Shown here piece after piece: positions 48,553-60,710 of a DNA stretch of 64,000 nucleotides. The DNA is taken from positions 556,623-620,622 of the forward strand of contig NMRA01000110.1 of NCBI GenBank assembly GCA_002633005.1, read 5' to 3'. The first letter of the stretch is position 1. Every line of letters starts with the position of its first letter. Position numbers and translations under genes: made by a program. The notes under the pieces are model-generated. The model did not search any database. It had not been told where the DNA came from and saw only the letters and a list, made by a program, of their open reading frames with translations. The stretch comes from Phoronis australis (Eukaryota > Phoronida > Phoronidae).

Positions 48553-49045
48553 GAAAACTTGCTCCCGAAGTACAGCCATGAAGAGAGGTATACGACTTTT
48601 CTTCAGATTTTGTTGCAAGGCTTACTGTCTTGTTGGGCTTACATGGGCTAAGACAAAAACAACCTGGCAATAGCATTCTGCGCCCGCCAAACGGATAGCC
48701 AGTCAGTCGATTCTTAGGCTGACTGAAAAACGTATCTCTCTTTCCACGCATAGGCCTACTTTTCATTGAATTTAAGCTTAAACATCAATTTTTTTTCAAT
48801 ATTTTATTTGACTTCTTCGACGAATCTCAATTAGTATACACGACTTTTGTCCGGAATAACTGCAATTTGCCCGTGAGTCGGTAAACATACTGGCCAGGCT
48901 AGTCCCGCAGTCGCATCCGCCCTTCTCCCGTGTCCGTCGTCGAAAACAATAGGACTCGATGAATCGGGCTCTATGTCAATGATCACAAGGTACACGACTT
49001 TTAGCTTTAACATTGGAGTTGGTAAAATTGTAGACCGCCCGATTA

Positions 49046-49320
49046 GTATACCCGGCAGGGCTTCAGTACCCCGGCGGCATGCAGGGCTTTAGTACCCGGC
49101 GGCGGCCGGGGCTTCAGTACCCGGCAGGGCTTCAGTACCCGGCATGGTTTCAGTACCCGGCGGGGCTTCAGTACCCACGGCGGGGCTTCAGTACCCGGCA
49201 GAGCTTCAGTACCCGGAAGGGTTTCAGTACCCGCGGCGGGGCTTCACTGAGTACCCGCGGCGGGGCTTCAGTACCCGGCAGGGCTTCAGTACCCGGCAGC
49301 AGGGCTCAAGTTCAGTACCA
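49046..49320 (+). repeat. GC-rich minisatellite of about 17-20 bp units
   Basis: About 14-15 units of the type GGGCTTCAGTACCCGGCG, with variable G/C runs that change the unit length. Each unit contains a GTAC palindrome. Open frames through the array (FSTR, LQYPAG repeats) follow from the repeat and are not genes. Confidence 0.9.
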
Positions 49321-50679
49321 CTACTAAATATTTCGATGAACATTACTGTTTAGTTTGACAGACTAGAAAAGTAAACACTGAGGAACTAAAAGATACTTTG
49401 ACGATCAGAAAAAGATACATTACACACGCCCGAGGGGAAGGTAGACTGAATTATTGGGGTGCACAAACCAGTTTTTTTTTTCACTGTGATATATATTTAT
49501 TGAAGGATACACAGAACATACAAACCAGTCGGCTTCTCCACTAACTTTTCCTTCATTATAACCCCCATGAGGTGCTAAAATATATGCCCACGGACGACGG
49601 CACCAGGACAAGGATCACTACTACCAAACATATTATAGTTACAGAGTATCCTTGCTTCTACAAAGGCCCGTCATCGACCGAATCCAACTTAAGTGGGGAT
49701 GGTAATTGCTCAGTGTCGTTTGTCGACTTCCGGCGTGATCGACATAGGCTCCAATTAGCCAAGTTTGTACACTACCATGATATAATTAAGTTTGTTAATC
49801 CATGGACTGACTTACATGAATATTTCCCCATGATCTCGTCAACTGCATAACCTTAATTAAAGTCGCCCAATATCTCTGAATATGTCCCGTTTTCCATAAA
49901 GTGATATTGTGCTACGACTGTCTTAGTTCTGATCGTTTCACTGCGTGTTGTAAGTAAGTTATATTATCATGTCTTATCATATTTTTGATATTTTTTAGTT
50001 TTGTCGGCCTTGTTGTTTCTTTTTTATCGTTACGTATTTATTTACATTACTGTATGCAAAGTCACATATCCTTTAGATATAAATTCCTGTTACTCTCTAT
50101 TATTAGAGATCTACAAATTACTTCAGTGTACCACGAATCTCAGAAAGTTTTCAGTGTTGAGTTGTTTATATTAACGGGCTTTCCAGATGGTGTCTTTCTG
50201 TTGGACATTTAGATAATTTTGATTTACCTTTTGCCTCATATTTTTACAGTTATTCTTAGTGTTTTTGTTTTTCAGTTTTAGTTATAGTAGTACATCAAAT
50301 ATGGAGTTCAGAGGCGGACCCAGGATTGTTAAAAAGGGGATCCAAGTCAACAATTTGAAAAGCCTAGGTCTTTTTGTATGGACGTAGTAAATAATGTGAT
50401 AAAGGTTAGCCATCTGCAGCCTGCAGTGAACTGACAGTTAGTTTTCTTATACTCCGCGCGGAGTCTCTTTATCTGTTTACAGAAGATAAACCTTTGACCT
50501 ATTAACCCGGATCGTCGTTCATACGTTGGTTCCAGTGGACACTGAGGTTATAACCGCGGTCCCGATTTGCACTGGGCTCACACCTGACTTTGATCAAATA
50601 GAAGACGTGGTCCACAGGAACCAGCACATCACATACTGCACTGTTTCAAGCTACGACTCGGTGTGTGTCACCAATCATT

Positions 50680-53600
50680 ATGAGCGGAGCAGGAAGTGGC
50701 GGATCCGTGAAAGGTGCCAAAGGCGAGATCACAGATACTTTTCCTGGGCTGCAGGTTTTATACGATTATGTTGCCGAACACACCCTCCGTCTCACGCCAG
50801 TTCAAGAAGCGCTCATAAAGGTTTGTTAGTTGGGGCTTTACAGTGTCATTGAGCTGGTAGCCTAGACACAGCTTGACCCGCGGGGTAATCGTAGCCGGTC
50901 GGATACATGGGTCCCAGATTTGAGAATCAGTTACTCACGTTCAATGACGCCCATTTTTCATTGGTAATAACTGATTCTCAATCAATTTTAAATAAAAAAC
51001 CCACCTATCCGACGTCCATGCGCAATTAGGGTGCTACAGTATTAGCATGTTCGCGGACACAGTTCCATCGGCCTCTGACACAGCGCCACCTGTAATGTTA
51101 AAGAGTAAGCTCCATGCCGGACCGAGATGGGTTATTGTTAGACAACACATGTACTAGTCTATAAATCTAGACAATGACCACTGGCTCTAGCTCACCAGCT
51201 AGAGACGGTGGTCAATGTCTAGGTTCCATTCAGACTGTGGCCCAGAATTCTGACCCACCAGGGTCCAGGATTGAATCTTCGAACTCACGAGACTCGACCA
51301 AGACTCGAAGTTTGACCACACGCCAAGCATGACATGCAGTTTTTTAGTCGAGATTTGAGTACTTATTAGACGGCCCCGTACCCTGGAAAAGACATGACGC
51401 AGTTTGTTTAATGCCTCAATATTGAAACAAGTGATGGAAGTGGCGTAACCTTCTAATTTTAGTCTTGACGTAACACTAAATTCTTGGATCCGGTAAGATG
51501 ACCTCATTTAGTAAATATGCCGGGCTTTGAATTTAACGTGTAGAATTATTTAAAGGCGAAGGCAACTTTTCTTCATGCCATTTTTAGCAAAAATAAGGTT
51601 CGTTGGTTATCCAAGACATATTTTACTCTTAATTGTAATTTTTCGTAATTTAATTAATTACTCGTCCTCTACTCCAGAACTGACGTTTTGGGAAGCAAGA
51701 ATTTAGCGCCAATTTGGCTCTGCGTTGAGTGCAGTGTGATGATCTGTACTACTTTTGTTTTCGGGCTGTTTTTCTAAAATTGTCGTCACCACTTCCCATC
51801 GACGAGTTTCCTACGACAAACTAGGTTGTTAGAGAACCCAAATACGTTGGATTTAGGGATTCTTTAGTTTGTATTAATCTAAAAATGACTCAACGTGGAG
51901 TCGGCCACCCATATCACATTGACAGTAGTGACGTGAGTAACGGAGACATTGTTCATATAGCAGTGGTGACGAGGAATTTTTTCACTGACAATCAGTGGGT
52001 GGGTATACCTTGTATGTTTGAGTCCGAGTATAATGAGGCAGAGTATGCACAGGCACAACTGTCCCACTGCACTTGCCCCAGTGTCCCGGAACACACTCCC
52101 ACTGGATGGTGACCTGAGCACCCAAAATGCTTACATCCTGCAGTGTGACTCCCTCGCCACACAACTGGTTCCAATACTTTAGACAAATCCACAATAAACT
52201 TATCAAAGTTTGGCTCACGAATCTGTTCGTTGGACGACGAATTGTCCTCTTCACTGGATGTCAAACTGGGCCTGTATTCACTCCCACAACTCAACATATC
52301 GCGGCAGGGCTGCTTACAGGCTCTGTGTTAGAAACAACAGCACAGGGCGAATCACTGCTAGTTCCCAGAATTGCACGCTCTGTATCTTTGGAGGCACGGG
52401 TGACAGTAGATGAAGTGCCTCCAGTCACTGTGGTGGCCATAGATCGCGAGGCTTCTCGCTTCAAAAACGCACTTCTCGGGGGTGTCGACGGAGCACTGCC
52501 GGTAATCAACAGCTACGGTATCGCACCCTTCTTCAGAAGTTGTTTCGCAGGGACCTTTATCAATTCAGTTTACATATCCCTCTCGTAATCTGACGGCAGA
52601 ATGCTTGCCACTCACTCGGTAACCCTCCTCTGCTTTGAACGTTGCGTTGACGGGTAACGCTGCGTTCTTCACACGAGCGAGCCAAGTTCGACGAAGTGTG
52701 TCATCATTTGGAAAGCGATGCAAAGCCTGGTATTCCCAAAGCGCGCGTGAGACGATAATGAGTACATCCCGGTACGCAGCAACAGTGTGGCATGTTGTCT
52801 GACTTTGTAAACAAATGCAAACGACGACCGAACTTACCACAACCGAGGTAGAACAATGACTGACTCGACAGCTCTTACAGTCAGACTATATGAAAAGAAA
52901 TTGGCGCGAAATTCTTGCCTCCCAAAGCGTCACTTCTGGAGTAGAGCACGAGTAATTAATCAAATTACGAAAAGCTGTAATTAAGTGAAAAATATGTCTG
53001 GGATAACCAACGAACCTTATTTTTGCTAAAAATGACATGAAAAAAGGTTGCCTTCGCCTTTAACCACAAAAGTGATTTCGGAGCTGACATTGAAAAACTT
53101 GTCTGCTAGTGCTACTAAATGAGACTGGGGTCATATTTCAACTTGCTTAGAACTTGGCACAAGCGTGCTTGTACTGAAAAGGATGACTTCACAAAAGTAG
53201 TTCCTAGGGGGACTGCGTGCTTGGCGACCAGAACGAAGCGAATATTTCACCAACTTGAGTGTTTTTCCCGCCACTCAGTCTGGGACTAATGTTTCAGTGC
53301 TCTATCTTATTGGCTGTGTTGAGCATGCGCGCACCCGGGGGGGGGGCTCATTTGGTGAAGTGGACAAAAAGGTCCGTCTCAGAGAAACAAACACTGTGGA
53401 AAAAAGCAGAAAACGAGACAAAAGTCCATTAAAAAGGCGGGAACTACCAAAATTCGGCGAATAAACAATTGATAGCTCTGGATGTACCCGTGCCGTAAAA
53501 GACCAACATTCTCAAAAATTCGAGACCCCCGTTTTTTGGCTGGATACGCGCATGTTGAATTTCATATTGTAGTAGCAAAGAACGATGTCTGGTGGTAGGC

Positions 53601-56600
53601 CAATAAGAAAGTTTGTCTGTCCTTTGTGCCGAGATTCTCTGATAGCCAGTGTACCAGTACACTCTATCACAGTGCTAAACTTTGCAGTATAGATGGCGCT
53701 GTGTCAGAGGGTAGTGTACCAGCAGAGAGCTTTCTCTGTTGTCTCGCTGGTTCCCTGCGTGCCGCTAGGTGGGGCGGTAGCCGCGCCAGCACGCAGGTAT
53801 CACTTAAATTTCCTCTGTAAATTTTTTTACACCGGCGTTTCTGATTGGCTAGTCGATTCGTCAACAGGCAGCGCTTTGCGCAAACAAACTGGCATATGGC
53901 TGATGGACTGAAGTGTAAATGTGGTCTGTTGTACAGACAAATCGGTGCTTAAAATTTATGTTCAGGAAATGTGAAGCCTAGAAATTGTGACTGAGCCTTT
54001 TCGGAATGCATCTTTCTACAGTCGATGACTTTTGTTTACGATAATGTCCTTATACACTATGAATAACACACCGGTTAAATCGGCCACATAATGTGTGTTT
54101 ATTGTGCATGTATGTGTTTCAAGCACGCGGCTATTAAACATCACTGCAGAAACGAAATAGTTGCTGCGACGCCACTTGCATGACAAGGCTAAAAATCGTT
54201 CACAGTCCGCCATTTTTTCAAGGTGTTGTAAAGCTAACCAATGACTGCCAAGATTACATCGACCAATGCTAAAGCGCGTGCCACAGCGTGATACCTGCGT
54301 GCTGGCTGGGCTAAGCACGCAGGGAACCAGCGAGTCTCTGTTGTCACGTGCTCGCTTCTGTGTACGTGACGTAAGAAGGCCAAGAATTTTTTATAGGAGG
54401 CCTCTAAACAAATGTTGGAAGTATTGTCTGGAGAAAATCGCGTATTTCTGCTCAACTCACGCTTCATTGTCGCCGATTGTGTCAAATTTTACAGAAGCAC
54501 TATTTCACAAAACCCTATAAATTTATACGGGCGCATTCGAACTACACGCCGTATTCACTTTAAAATGTCAAACGTGAAGTGTGTAATTTACTCGCCGATC
54601 ACAATTTTCCGTTTTTGTAAAAAGATTAGTAACTTGACTATGTTGTTTCAGAGAACGGAGTCTGTGCCCATGAGCATAATGTTGGGGGATTCAGCTCAGA
54701 TGCAGTTTTTGCAGAATATTGTACGCACGTTAAACGCCAAGAAAACCCTCGACATTGGTAAGGCGCTCTTTTTGACTTGGGACACTTCAGGCGAAATAAA
54801 AAATTGAATGCCAGTTTAATAAAATCCGTTTTCTGAAAGCAGTTTTAAGGCGTTTATAGTTAGAAATGTTTCCTTTCAGTGAAAGTAATCTCTGGCCGGA
54901 AAGAGCGTGTAAGAATACTGTACATTTTCTACAACTTTATACGTCAACAGAAAGTTCCTCCAAAATAGTTCTCAAGCTGCATTTTTCATGAACTCATTTT
55001 TTTCATCAAAGTCACCATCTCGGTTATCTGCGGTAACACTTTGAAAAACGTTCGGCTTTCACCAGTAGTCTTGTCGGCTAAGCCACGAATTACGTGGCCT
55101 GTGCGCCTTCGGGCATTCCCGCAACGTGAAGTTTGCCAGAATGTTACCAACGGAAACGTACTGAGACATTCATAATTAGGCACATGATATGACATTGATT
55201 TTTCTGTAACTGACGCCTTGGAATGCTTCCCCAAGAAAAGTTACTACTAAGTGCTATTACTTTCTAAACGGTTATTACTAACGTTGGTGTACATGGTGTT
55301 GTTACGTCCATTCCACGACAAACAGGGACTTGTTTTATTCTGACTGATCTCGGACTCGACTTGAAAATTAACCAATCCCGGATTCCCTCCGTATGAATCC
55401 ACTTATTCTCGTGTAGGAGTGTACACCGGCTACAGCGCCTTGTCCATAGCCATGGTCCTCCCCGATGATGGCAAAGTTGTGGCTTTAGACGTCAGCGAAG
55501 AGTATGCAAGTGTTGGGAAGCCTTTCTGGAAGGAAGCTGGCGTCGAACACAAGATTGATCTTCGTATCAAGCCTGCCTTGGAAAGTTTGCGTAAGTTTTT
55601 GTAAACTTCTTACACAGTTACTGAATGTGCAGGTGCTCCTCATCCTGTCTCTATCAAAATTACGTTTAAATTAGACTGTCAGGTGAGGAAAATGCTGCCT
55701 TTTTACTTTTCTGCTAAAGTGACTGCGTTTAGAAAGAGGTTGCTCTGAAAAAAAAAACGTGGTGAAGCTTTTTCGTTAACTTGAATTTGCCTCCCACAGT
55801 GTCGTCATTCAACCATATTGCAAAAGGAAGGTTGGATGTTACAACAGAAATCTGAATGTGCTTTTTTGACAAGTGAACAACTTAAGTATCTTAACGTTCT
55901 TTCAAAAGCCAAAAATTGAGAAATATTCTCATCTTGGTCACGTTTTGTATATGTTCCAAGCTCGTAAACGATTCCGAAAGAGCCCCTTTGTGAGCTTTTT
56001 GAACCTTGTTTCCGAAGACCCCGGTGGGGCGTTATATTTGTAAGGGCCTTTCACTCTTTGGTTGGAATTAAATTTGACCATGCTTCGGTTGTGGTTGGAA
56101 TATTCCAGAGAAAGAAATACTAAGATATTACGTCTGGTGATAAATAAGTCTAAACTTTTGTGTTGCAAAAAGTTTAAGCAAGTGAAAGTTTCGCAGAACG
56201 TTTCATTAGATCGTTTCACATTTCTTTATTTTACACAGAAGAGTTAGTGGACAACGGGGAAAGCGGCACCTTCGACTACGCTTTCATTGACGCTGATAAG
56301 TTGGGCTACGACGCTTACTACGAACACTGTTTGAAGTTGTTGAGGCCAGGTGGCGTGATTGCGTTGGATAATGTTAGTGTTTGGTTTTGTTGATACAACA
56401 TGTAACGATAGCACGGTGCACTATATTTCGAGAGTTTTTGATTTTATAAAACGTTTTACGGAAATGGGAACGCGCGACGCCTTTCGGGTAATGACTATTA
56501 CGTCGGCTGTCCACAGCAGTGCTCACCGTACAGGTAGTCGTGACGGGTGATGGGGGGCGTTCTTGAATTAGAACACCTGCCTCCCGTTCAGTAACGCTAG

Positions 56601-59600
56601 AACCTCGCTAAAAAGCAAGACTTCGCGAGATTACGTGAGAGATTGCCGTGTATTTTAAACGAGAACACGTGACCTTGACTAGATTTTAGNGGGGGTGCTC
56701 ATTTGGTGAAGTGGACAAAAAGGTTCGTCTTAGAGAAACAAACACTGTGAAAAAAAGCAGAAAACGAGACAAAAGTCCATTAAAAAGGCAGGAACTACCA
56801 AAATTCGGCGAATACACAGTTCATAGCTCTGGATGCACCCGTGCTGTAAAAGACCAACATTCTCAAAAATTCGAGACCCCCAGTTTTGGCTGGATACGCG
56901 CATGTTGAATTTCATATTGTAGTAGCAAAGAACGATGTCTGGTGGTAGGCCAATAAGAAAGTTTGTCTGTCCTTTGTGCCGAGATTCTCTGATAGCCAGT
57001 GTACCAGTACACTCTATCGCAGTGCTAAACTTTGCAGTATAGGTGGCGCTGTGTCAGAGGGTAGTGTACCAGCAGAGAGCTTTCTCTGGTGTCACGTGAT
57101 CGCTTCTGTGTACGTGACGTAAGAAGGCCAAGAATTTTTGATAGGAAGCCTCTAAACAAATGTTGGAAGTATTGTCTGGAGAAAATCGCGTATTTCTGCT
57201 CGACTCACGCTTCATTGTCGCCGATTGTATCAAATTTTACAGAAGCACTATTTCACAAAACCCTGTAAATTTATACTGGCGCATTCGAACTACACGCCGT
57301 ACTCACTGTAAAATGTCAAACGTGAAGTGTGTAATTTACTCGCCGATCACAATTTTCCGTTTTTGTAACAAGATTAGTAACTGGACTATGTTATTGATTG
57401 TTTCAGAGAACGGAGTCTGTGCCCATGAGCATAATGTTGGGGGATTCAGCTCAGATGCAGTTTTTGCAGAATATTGTACGCACGTTAAACGCCAAGAAAA
57501 CCCTCGACATTGGTAAGGCGCTCTTTTTGACTTGGAACACTTCAGGCGAAATAAAAAATTGAATGCCAGTTTAATAAAATCCGTTTTCTGAAAGCAGTTT
57601 TAAGGCGTTCATAGATAGAAATGTTTCCTTTCAGCTGAAGTAATCTCTGCCGTGAAAGAGCGTGTAAGAATACTGTACATTTTCTACAACTTTATACGCC
57701 AGCAGAAAGTTCCTCCAAAATAGTTCTCAAGCTGCATTTTTCATCAACTCATTTTTTCATCAAAGTCACCATCTCGGTTATCTGCGGTAACACTTTGAAA
57801 AACGTTCGGCTTTCACCAGACGTCTTGTCGGCTAGGCCACGAATTACGTGGCCTGTGCGCCTTCGGGCATTCCCGCAACGTGAAGTTTGCCAGAATGTTA
57901 CCAACGGAAACGTACAGAGACATTCATAATTAGGCACATGATGTGACGTTGATTTTTTCTGTAACTGACGCCTTGGAATGCTTCCCCAAGAAAAGTTACT
58001 TCGCTTCAATTGTGCTATTACTCTCTAAACGGTTATTACTAACGTTGGTGTACATGGTGTTGTCACGTCCATTCCATGACAAACAGGGACTTGTTTTATT
58101 CAGAATGATCTCGGACTCGACTTGAAAATTAACCAATCCCGGATTCCCTCTGCATGAATCGATACAGAATCCACCTATTCTCGTCTAGGAGTGTACACCG
58201 GCTACAGCGCCTTGTCCATAGCCATGGTCCTCCCCGATGATGGCAAAGTTGTGGCTTTAGACGTCAGCGAAGAGTATGCAAGTGTTGGGAAGCCTTTCTG
58301 GAAGGAAGCTGGCGTCGAACACAAGATTGATCTTCGTATCAAGCCTGCCTTGGAAAGTTTGCGTAAGTTTTTTTAGCTTCTTCTACAGGTACTGAATGTT
58401 CACGTGCTCCTCAGCCTGTCTCCATCAAAGTCACAATTAGACTGTCAGGTGAGGAAAATGCTGCCATTTTACTTTTTTTGCCAAAGTGACTGCGTTTAGA
58501 AAGAGGTTGCTCTGAAAAAAAAACTTGGTGAGGCTTTTTCGTTAACTTGAATTTGCCGCCCACAGTGTCGTCATTCAGCCATATTGCAAAAGGAAGGTTT
58601 CACTTTGTCGTCAGCTTGGATGTTACAACAGAAATCTGAATGTGCTTTTTTGACAAGGGAACAACTTAAAGTATGTTAACGTTCTTTCAAAAGCCAAAAA
58701 TTGAGAAACATTCTCATCTTGGTCACCTTTTGTATATATTCCAAGCTCGTAAACGATGCCCAAAGAGCCCCTTTGTGAGCTTTTTGAACCTTGTTTCCGA
58801 AGACCCCGGTGGGGCGTTATATTTGTGAGGGCCTTTCACTTTTTCGTTGGAATTAAATTTGACCATGCATCGGTTGTGGTTGGAATATTCTAGAGAAAGA
58901 AATACTAAGATATTACGTCTGGTGATAAATAAGTCTAAACTTTTGTGTTGCAAAAAGTTTAAGCAAGTGAAAGTTTCGCAGAATGTTTCATTAGATTGTT
59001 TCACATTTCTTTATTTTACACAGAAGAGTTAGTGGACAACGGGGAAAGCGGCACCTTCGACTACGCTTTCATTGACGCTGATAAGTTGGGCTACGACGCT
59101 TACTACGAACACTGTTTGAAGTTGTTGCGGCCAGGTGGCGTGATTGCGTTGGATAATGTTAGTGTTTGGTTTTGTTGATACAACATGTAACGATAGCACG
59201 GTGCAATATATTTCGAGAGTTTTTGATTTTAAAAACGTTGTTTACGGAAATGGGAACGCGCGACGCCTTTCGGGTAATGACTGTTACGTTGGCTGTCCAC
59301 AACAGTGCTCACCGTACAGGTAGTCATGACGGGTGATGTGGGGCACGTTCTTGAATTAGAACACCTGCCTCCCGTTCAGTAACGCTAGAACCTCGCTAAA
59401 AAGCAAGACTTCGCGAGATTACGTGAGATATTGCCGTGTATTTTAAACGATAACACGTGACCTTGACTAGATTTTAACTAGGTCGTAGCGTAGGTCCTAG
59501 CGTCTACTGAACGCACGCCTGGCCTGTTATCTAGGCAGTCTCCCTGGGTAAGGGCAACCGGAGATGTCAGAATGAGCGCTTGTTAATCGCCACGAATGGA

Positions 59601-60117
59601 TATAGGTTTTCTTATTACCTGAAATGGTAAAGGAAACTAAGTCGCCAGGGGTCGTTGTGGATGGTCAGTCTTGCTAACTGCCTTTATGTTGCCTCTGACA
59701 TTACAATTGCAGTTTATTTTATATTCTGGATGAAAAATCGCATGGATTCAGTTTCTAAATATTAAATGTTGGGTTCCTGTCATTCGAGTTCTGAATTCTG
59801 AGATTTTTTTAATAGTAGCCCCTGGGTGAATTGACTTTGGGCTGGGCTTTGTTCAGTGTTCAGGAAAATGAACGACTCTGTGTGACCCGGCTTGAAATGA
59901 CGGTTTAAATCTTAAACTTAAACTACGCGAAACGTGCACACTATCAATATTCTTTTTGCAGATGTTCCGATTTGGTAAATCTATGGACCCTAAAAACCAC
60001 AATGACCCGGGTACCGTAGCACTGCGCACCCTGGCGGACAAACTGCACAAGGACGACAGGGTCTTCGTCAGCATGCTCGTCTTAGGAGACGGTACATCTC
60101 TTGCCTTCAAGAAATGA
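50680..60117 (+). CDS. COMTD1: COMTD1-like class I O-methyltransferase (exons 2-4 duplicated)
   Basis: Exon 1 is 50680-50820 (47 codons from ATG). Exons 2-4 occur as copy A (54652-54757, 55417-55590, 56239-56372) and copy B (57407-57512, 58189-58362, 59024-59157). Exon 5 is 59962-60117. With either copy the coding region closes in frame to 236 residues. The fold is a SAM-dependent catechol/caffeoyl-CoA-type O-methyltransferase. Motifs: the SAM loop [21 protein letters not shown]; metal and catalytic residues in AFIDADK-x2-Y-x2-[14 protein letters not shown] with the DN pair; end [11 protein letters not shown]. In animals this matches COMTD1. Unlike human COMTD1 there is no N-terminal membrane segment, so it is probably cytosolic; the substrate is unknown. 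A poly(A) signal AATAAA is at 60372. Confidence 0.88.
50909..50990. repeat. Dispersed hairpin family, copy
   Basis: Begins GGGTCCCAGATTTGAGAATC. The arms TTGAGAATCAGTTA (50920-50933) and TAACTGATTCTCAA (50968-50981) are perfectly complementary over 14 bp, so this copy is the clearest hairpin of the family. Confidence 0.65.
51167..51222. repeat. Tight inverted repeat (56 bp)
   Basis: Arms CTAGACAATGACCAC and GTGGTCAATGTCTAG match with one mismatch. An inner pair CTCTAGCT/AGCTAGAG extends the stem around a small loop. It could fold as a single hairpin in RNA or DNA. Function unknown. Confidence 0.75.
51554..53059 (-). mobile_element. Kolobok-like DNA transposon remnant with 162-bp TIRs and THAP traces
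   Basis: The left end 51554-51715 and right end 52898-53059 are reverse complements over about 162 bp with scattered differences. Both start AGGCGAAGGCAAC and both are flanked by TTAA (51550-51553, 53060-53063). On the minus strand, 52840-52580 reads as a decayed THAP zinc finger: [10 protein letters not shown] in one frame, then [15 protein letters not shown] in another, so it carries a frameshift, and the final C-x2-H is lost. Further on (about 52190-52000) [17 protein letters not shown] and [10 protein letters not shown] resemble the cysteine/histidine segment of THAP transposases. TTAA duplications plus THAP are the hallmarks of Kolobok. At 1.5 kb with broken frames it cannot encode a transposase. 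Confidence 0.75.
53340..56689 (+). repeat. Large direct repeat, copy A (COMTD1 exons 2-4)
   Basis: From the G run before CTCATTTGGTGAAGTGGAC to the n at 56690, this block matches 56691-59478 nearly base for base. Coding exons are almost identical and introns differ by scattered substitutions and small indels. It carries a 592-bp transposon that copy B lacks; without it the two copies are about the same length. Confidence 0.95.
53743..54334. mobile_element. 592-bp TIR transposon with 10-bp target duplication, present only in copy A
   Basis: Perfect 20-bp ends, CTCGCTGGTTCCCTGCGTGC on the left (53743-53762) and its exact complement on the right (54315-54334). They are flanked by identical TCTCTGTTGT (53733-53742 and 54335-54344). 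Copy B at 57081-57095 shows the empty site as a single TCTCTGGTGT. A second shared stretch (AGCACGCAGGTATCAC) lies just inside both ends. There is no coding capacity. A duplication of 9-11 bp would suit Mutator-type elements; the class is otherwise unassigned. Confidence 0.92.
54758..59961 (+). other. COMTD1-like downstream introns
   Basis: Introns between the duplicated exons run 54758-55416, 55591-56238, 57513-58188 and 58363-59023. From 59158 to 59961 lies the intron before exon 5. No RNA gene or further mobile element was recognised in them. Confidence 0.7.
56691..59478 (+). repeat. Large direct repeat, copy B (COMTD1 exons 2-4)
   Basis: Begins right after an n and a G run, at the same base of the unit as copy A, and ends at CTTGACTAGATTTTA, where copy A meets the n. 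It contains intact exons 2-4 with the same splice sites as copy A. The sequence then continues into the unique intron before exon 5. The abrupt n and poly-G junction suggests an assembly join. Confidence 0.95.
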
Positions 60118-60710
60118 AGCACGGCATTGATAATTGGAACTCAGAAGCTCGACTGGTCCTTAATTTCCTGGGACACGTTTAAATTTTATTGACTTGCAGC
60201 AAATTTGGTGAAATCTTTCACTAACTTGGAAAGACTTGTGTTGCGGAACCTTGCGCCTTGATAATGAGGTGTATAAAAATTGAGTGCGCATGTTTTGCCA
60301 CGAACTTCCTCGTTTTCGTGGTGAACTATGTTTTGCCTGTCTATCAAGGCTTTGTGTGTGTTCACACGTTCAATAAATGACTAGCGGCAAGTCTTCGTTT
60401 AAGTACAAACTGTCTTTGTTTTTTATAATCCTATTTCCACTACGACCACGAAACTTGGGAATTGCCCGGACTTGATGAATTTTAAAGTTTGTGATAATAT
60501 GCGGATTTCTGCAAAATTGATGGTCCATTTTCTGACGCTGTAGGAAACACGATACCGTCGAATTGCACGAATACTTTAAAGAATTTATAATTCGACTGTA
60601 AATACTGTATAAATGTTAAGAAACAGGAACCAGCTAAAATATACCACGAAGTGCGGTGCGCACTGTGAGGCGCAAGGACGATTTGCCAATTTATATATTT
60701 TGAATACGCA

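Larger units (their letters stand above)
46632..50679. other. Spacer between the kinase gene and the COMTD1-like gene
   Basis: Non-coding. Holds a perfect 45-bp inverted repeat (48335-48552) and a GC-rich minisatellite (49046-49320), listed separately. A 92-codon frame at 49572-49850 has no recognisable domain. Otherwise nothing recognised. Confidence 0.5.
50821..54651 (+). other. COMTD1-like intron 1
   Basis: A 3.8-kb intron holding a hairpin-family copy (50909-50990), a tight inverted repeat (51167-51222), a Kolobok-like element (51554-53059), a G run at about 53337 where the duplicated block begins, and a 592-bp transposon (53743-54334). Confidence 0.75.

Noticed and set aside
49079-49353. 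Repeat proteins FSTR/LQYPAG
   Set aside because: They result from a GC-rich minisatellite with a variable unit, so the frame cannot be conserved.
51885-52112. Plus-strand 75-codon frame inside the Kolobok-like element
   Set aside because: It is the antisense of the decayed transposase remnant on the minus strand.
54412-54807. 131-codon frame starting upstream of COMTD1 exon 2 (and its twin at 57160-57516)
   Set aside because: Only the part from the acceptor (54652 or 57407) is exon. The upstream part is intron, differs between copies, and the twin reads exon 2 in a shifted frame.
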